A stretch of 64,000 bases of DNA, taken from an uncultured Caulobacterales bacterium. GTDB lineage: Bacteria; Pseudomonadota; Alphaproteobacteria; Caulobacterales; Maricaulaceae. The notes beneath the pieces were generated by a model. It made no database searches. It saw nothing but the letters and a program-made list of their open reading frames with translations, and was not told where the DNA came from. Shown piece by piece: positions 63,601 through 64,000 of this stretch; the stretch's first letter is position 1, and every line of letters starts with the position of its first letter. The DNA lies in assembly GCA_938009235.1 (NCBI GenBank), contig CALLIK010000007.1, positions 1 through 64,000 on the forward strand. Direction: 5' to 3'. Position numbers and translations under genes: made by a program.

Positions 63601-64000
63601 AAGTTTTTGAGCGTTTCTTGTAGGCTTTGAAGTCGTATCTCAATTGTAGCCAAATCGGATTCTTTCGCGAGCAATTCCTTCTCAAGCCCAAACAGTGCAT
63701 CAGCGCCGATCATTTGAACCTCAGGCTCAACATCTGCAGCCAATACGGCTTGTGCTTCTTTTATATCATCATCCAATTCCGCTTGAAGCCCTGCCGCATT
63801 CGCGACGGCCGTTTCGAATTGAGCGCGGCGTTCTGATTGTCGTGTCGCTTCCACCAAACGGTCTGTTGCCGTTTGTAAAGCAATCCGAATTTGATCTTTC
63901 TGTTCGTCAGATAACTCTGCTGTCACATCGAGCGCTTCAATGCGCGTTTCAAGCGTTTGAGCCGTAAAATCTGGAGCGGTAAAGGTTGATGGGTCCTGTG
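60633..64000 (-). CDS. Large MscS-family mechanosensitive channel (MscK/MscM-like), 5' end outside window
   Basis: The open frame runs to the right edge without a stop, so the N-terminus is missing; a GTG at 63926 is probably internal. The visible 1,120 residues begin with long periplasmic coiled coil (Gln/Glu/Ala/Arg-rich helices, about the first 480), then several membrane helices, and end with the MscS core: [30 protein letters not shown] and [18 protein letters not shown], then [13 protein letters not shown]. E. coli MscK and MscM have the same large form. It opens under membrane tension to release solutes. Confidence 0.92.
   Translation of the reverse strand, partial: [1121 protein letters not shown]

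Noticed and set aside
1-64000. CRISPR arrays, rRNA genes and complete insertion sequences
   Set aside because: No regular spaced repeats, no rRNA landmark sequence and no transposase gene were seen on either strand.

Overview
The window looks like a piece of chromosome from an alphaproteobacterium of the Caulobacterales/Hyphomonadales type (dimorphic, marine-style relatives such as Hyphomonadaceae). The basis is gene content: RcdA (DUF1465), TrcR (DUF1013), GapR (DUF2312), GcrA and a TacA-like sigma-54 activator, all parts of the alphaproteobacterial cell-cycle network, plus an aa3-oxidase subunit IV-like protein, three-gene pntAA-pntAB-pntB, the SenC/RegA pair and DUF1192. No rRNA, CRISPR array, complete prophage or intact insertion sequence was seen. 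One tRNA gene (anticodon CAU) is present.

Layout. 0-1.4 kb: partial dispersed repeat, nested hairpins and an arsR-aquaporin pair. 1.5-3.7 kb: rpmE, rcdA, DUF1192, trcR. 3.7-11.5 kb: small metabolic genes (SDR, DadA-like oxidase, a frameshifted carboxylesterase coupled to a HAD phosphatase, nitrilase, methyltransferase). 11.6-13.0 kb: a small accessory cassette (DUF6471, two-TM protein, a 56-aa ORF). 13.1-16.4 kb: a four-gene acyl-CoA/lipid-type operon. 16.6-18.5 kb: tandem paralogous surface lipoproteins with low-complexity linkers. 18.6-21.3 kb: Atm1-type ABC exporter and WecB/TagA glycosyltransferase. 21.4-24.1 kb: a restriction-modification module (C5 methyltransferase with a GIY-YIG nuclease), a broken KTSC-like gene and a second repeat copy. 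24.1-31.7 kb: purEK, a diguanylate cyclase, two GST-like genes, the proton-translocating transhydrogenase operon. 32-39.7 kb: TacA-like regulator with an LbtU-type porin, a decayed lipoprotein gene, gapR, cobalamin adenosyltransferase, SCO/SenC, RegA, BLUF photosensor. 39.8-43.6 kb: DUF3604-PPIase-HupE operon. 43.7-48.2 kb: tRNA, branched-chain keto-acid dehydrogenase with a divergent Lrp regulator. 48.3-53.2 kb: frameshifted acyl-CoA synthetase, gcrA, ABC permease, VOC protein, SdpR/SdpI-like pair. 53.4-54.9 kb: third repeat copy and an orphan membrane-anchored protein. 55-64 kb: argD-like aminotransferase, an overlapping prfA operon that carries two small cysteine-containing membrane proteins, a TonB-dependent receptor and an MscK/MscM-like channel that runs off the right edge.

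How it fits together. Most of the window is core metabolism and cell-cycle control. Accessory material is concentrated at the arsR-aquaporin pair, the restriction-modification module and the SdpR/SdpI pair, and each of these lies next to one copy of the same dispersed repeat (1-104, 23468-24070, 53403-53895). Two otherwise well-conserved enzymes are each interrupted by one extra T in a poly-T run, which is either sequencing error or real slippage. The most unusual items are the GIY-YIG restriction module, the repeat family, the two coupled small Cys membrane proteins behind prfA, the 11.6-13.0 kb cassette, and a perfect 15-bp inverted repeat between gcrA and the next gene.
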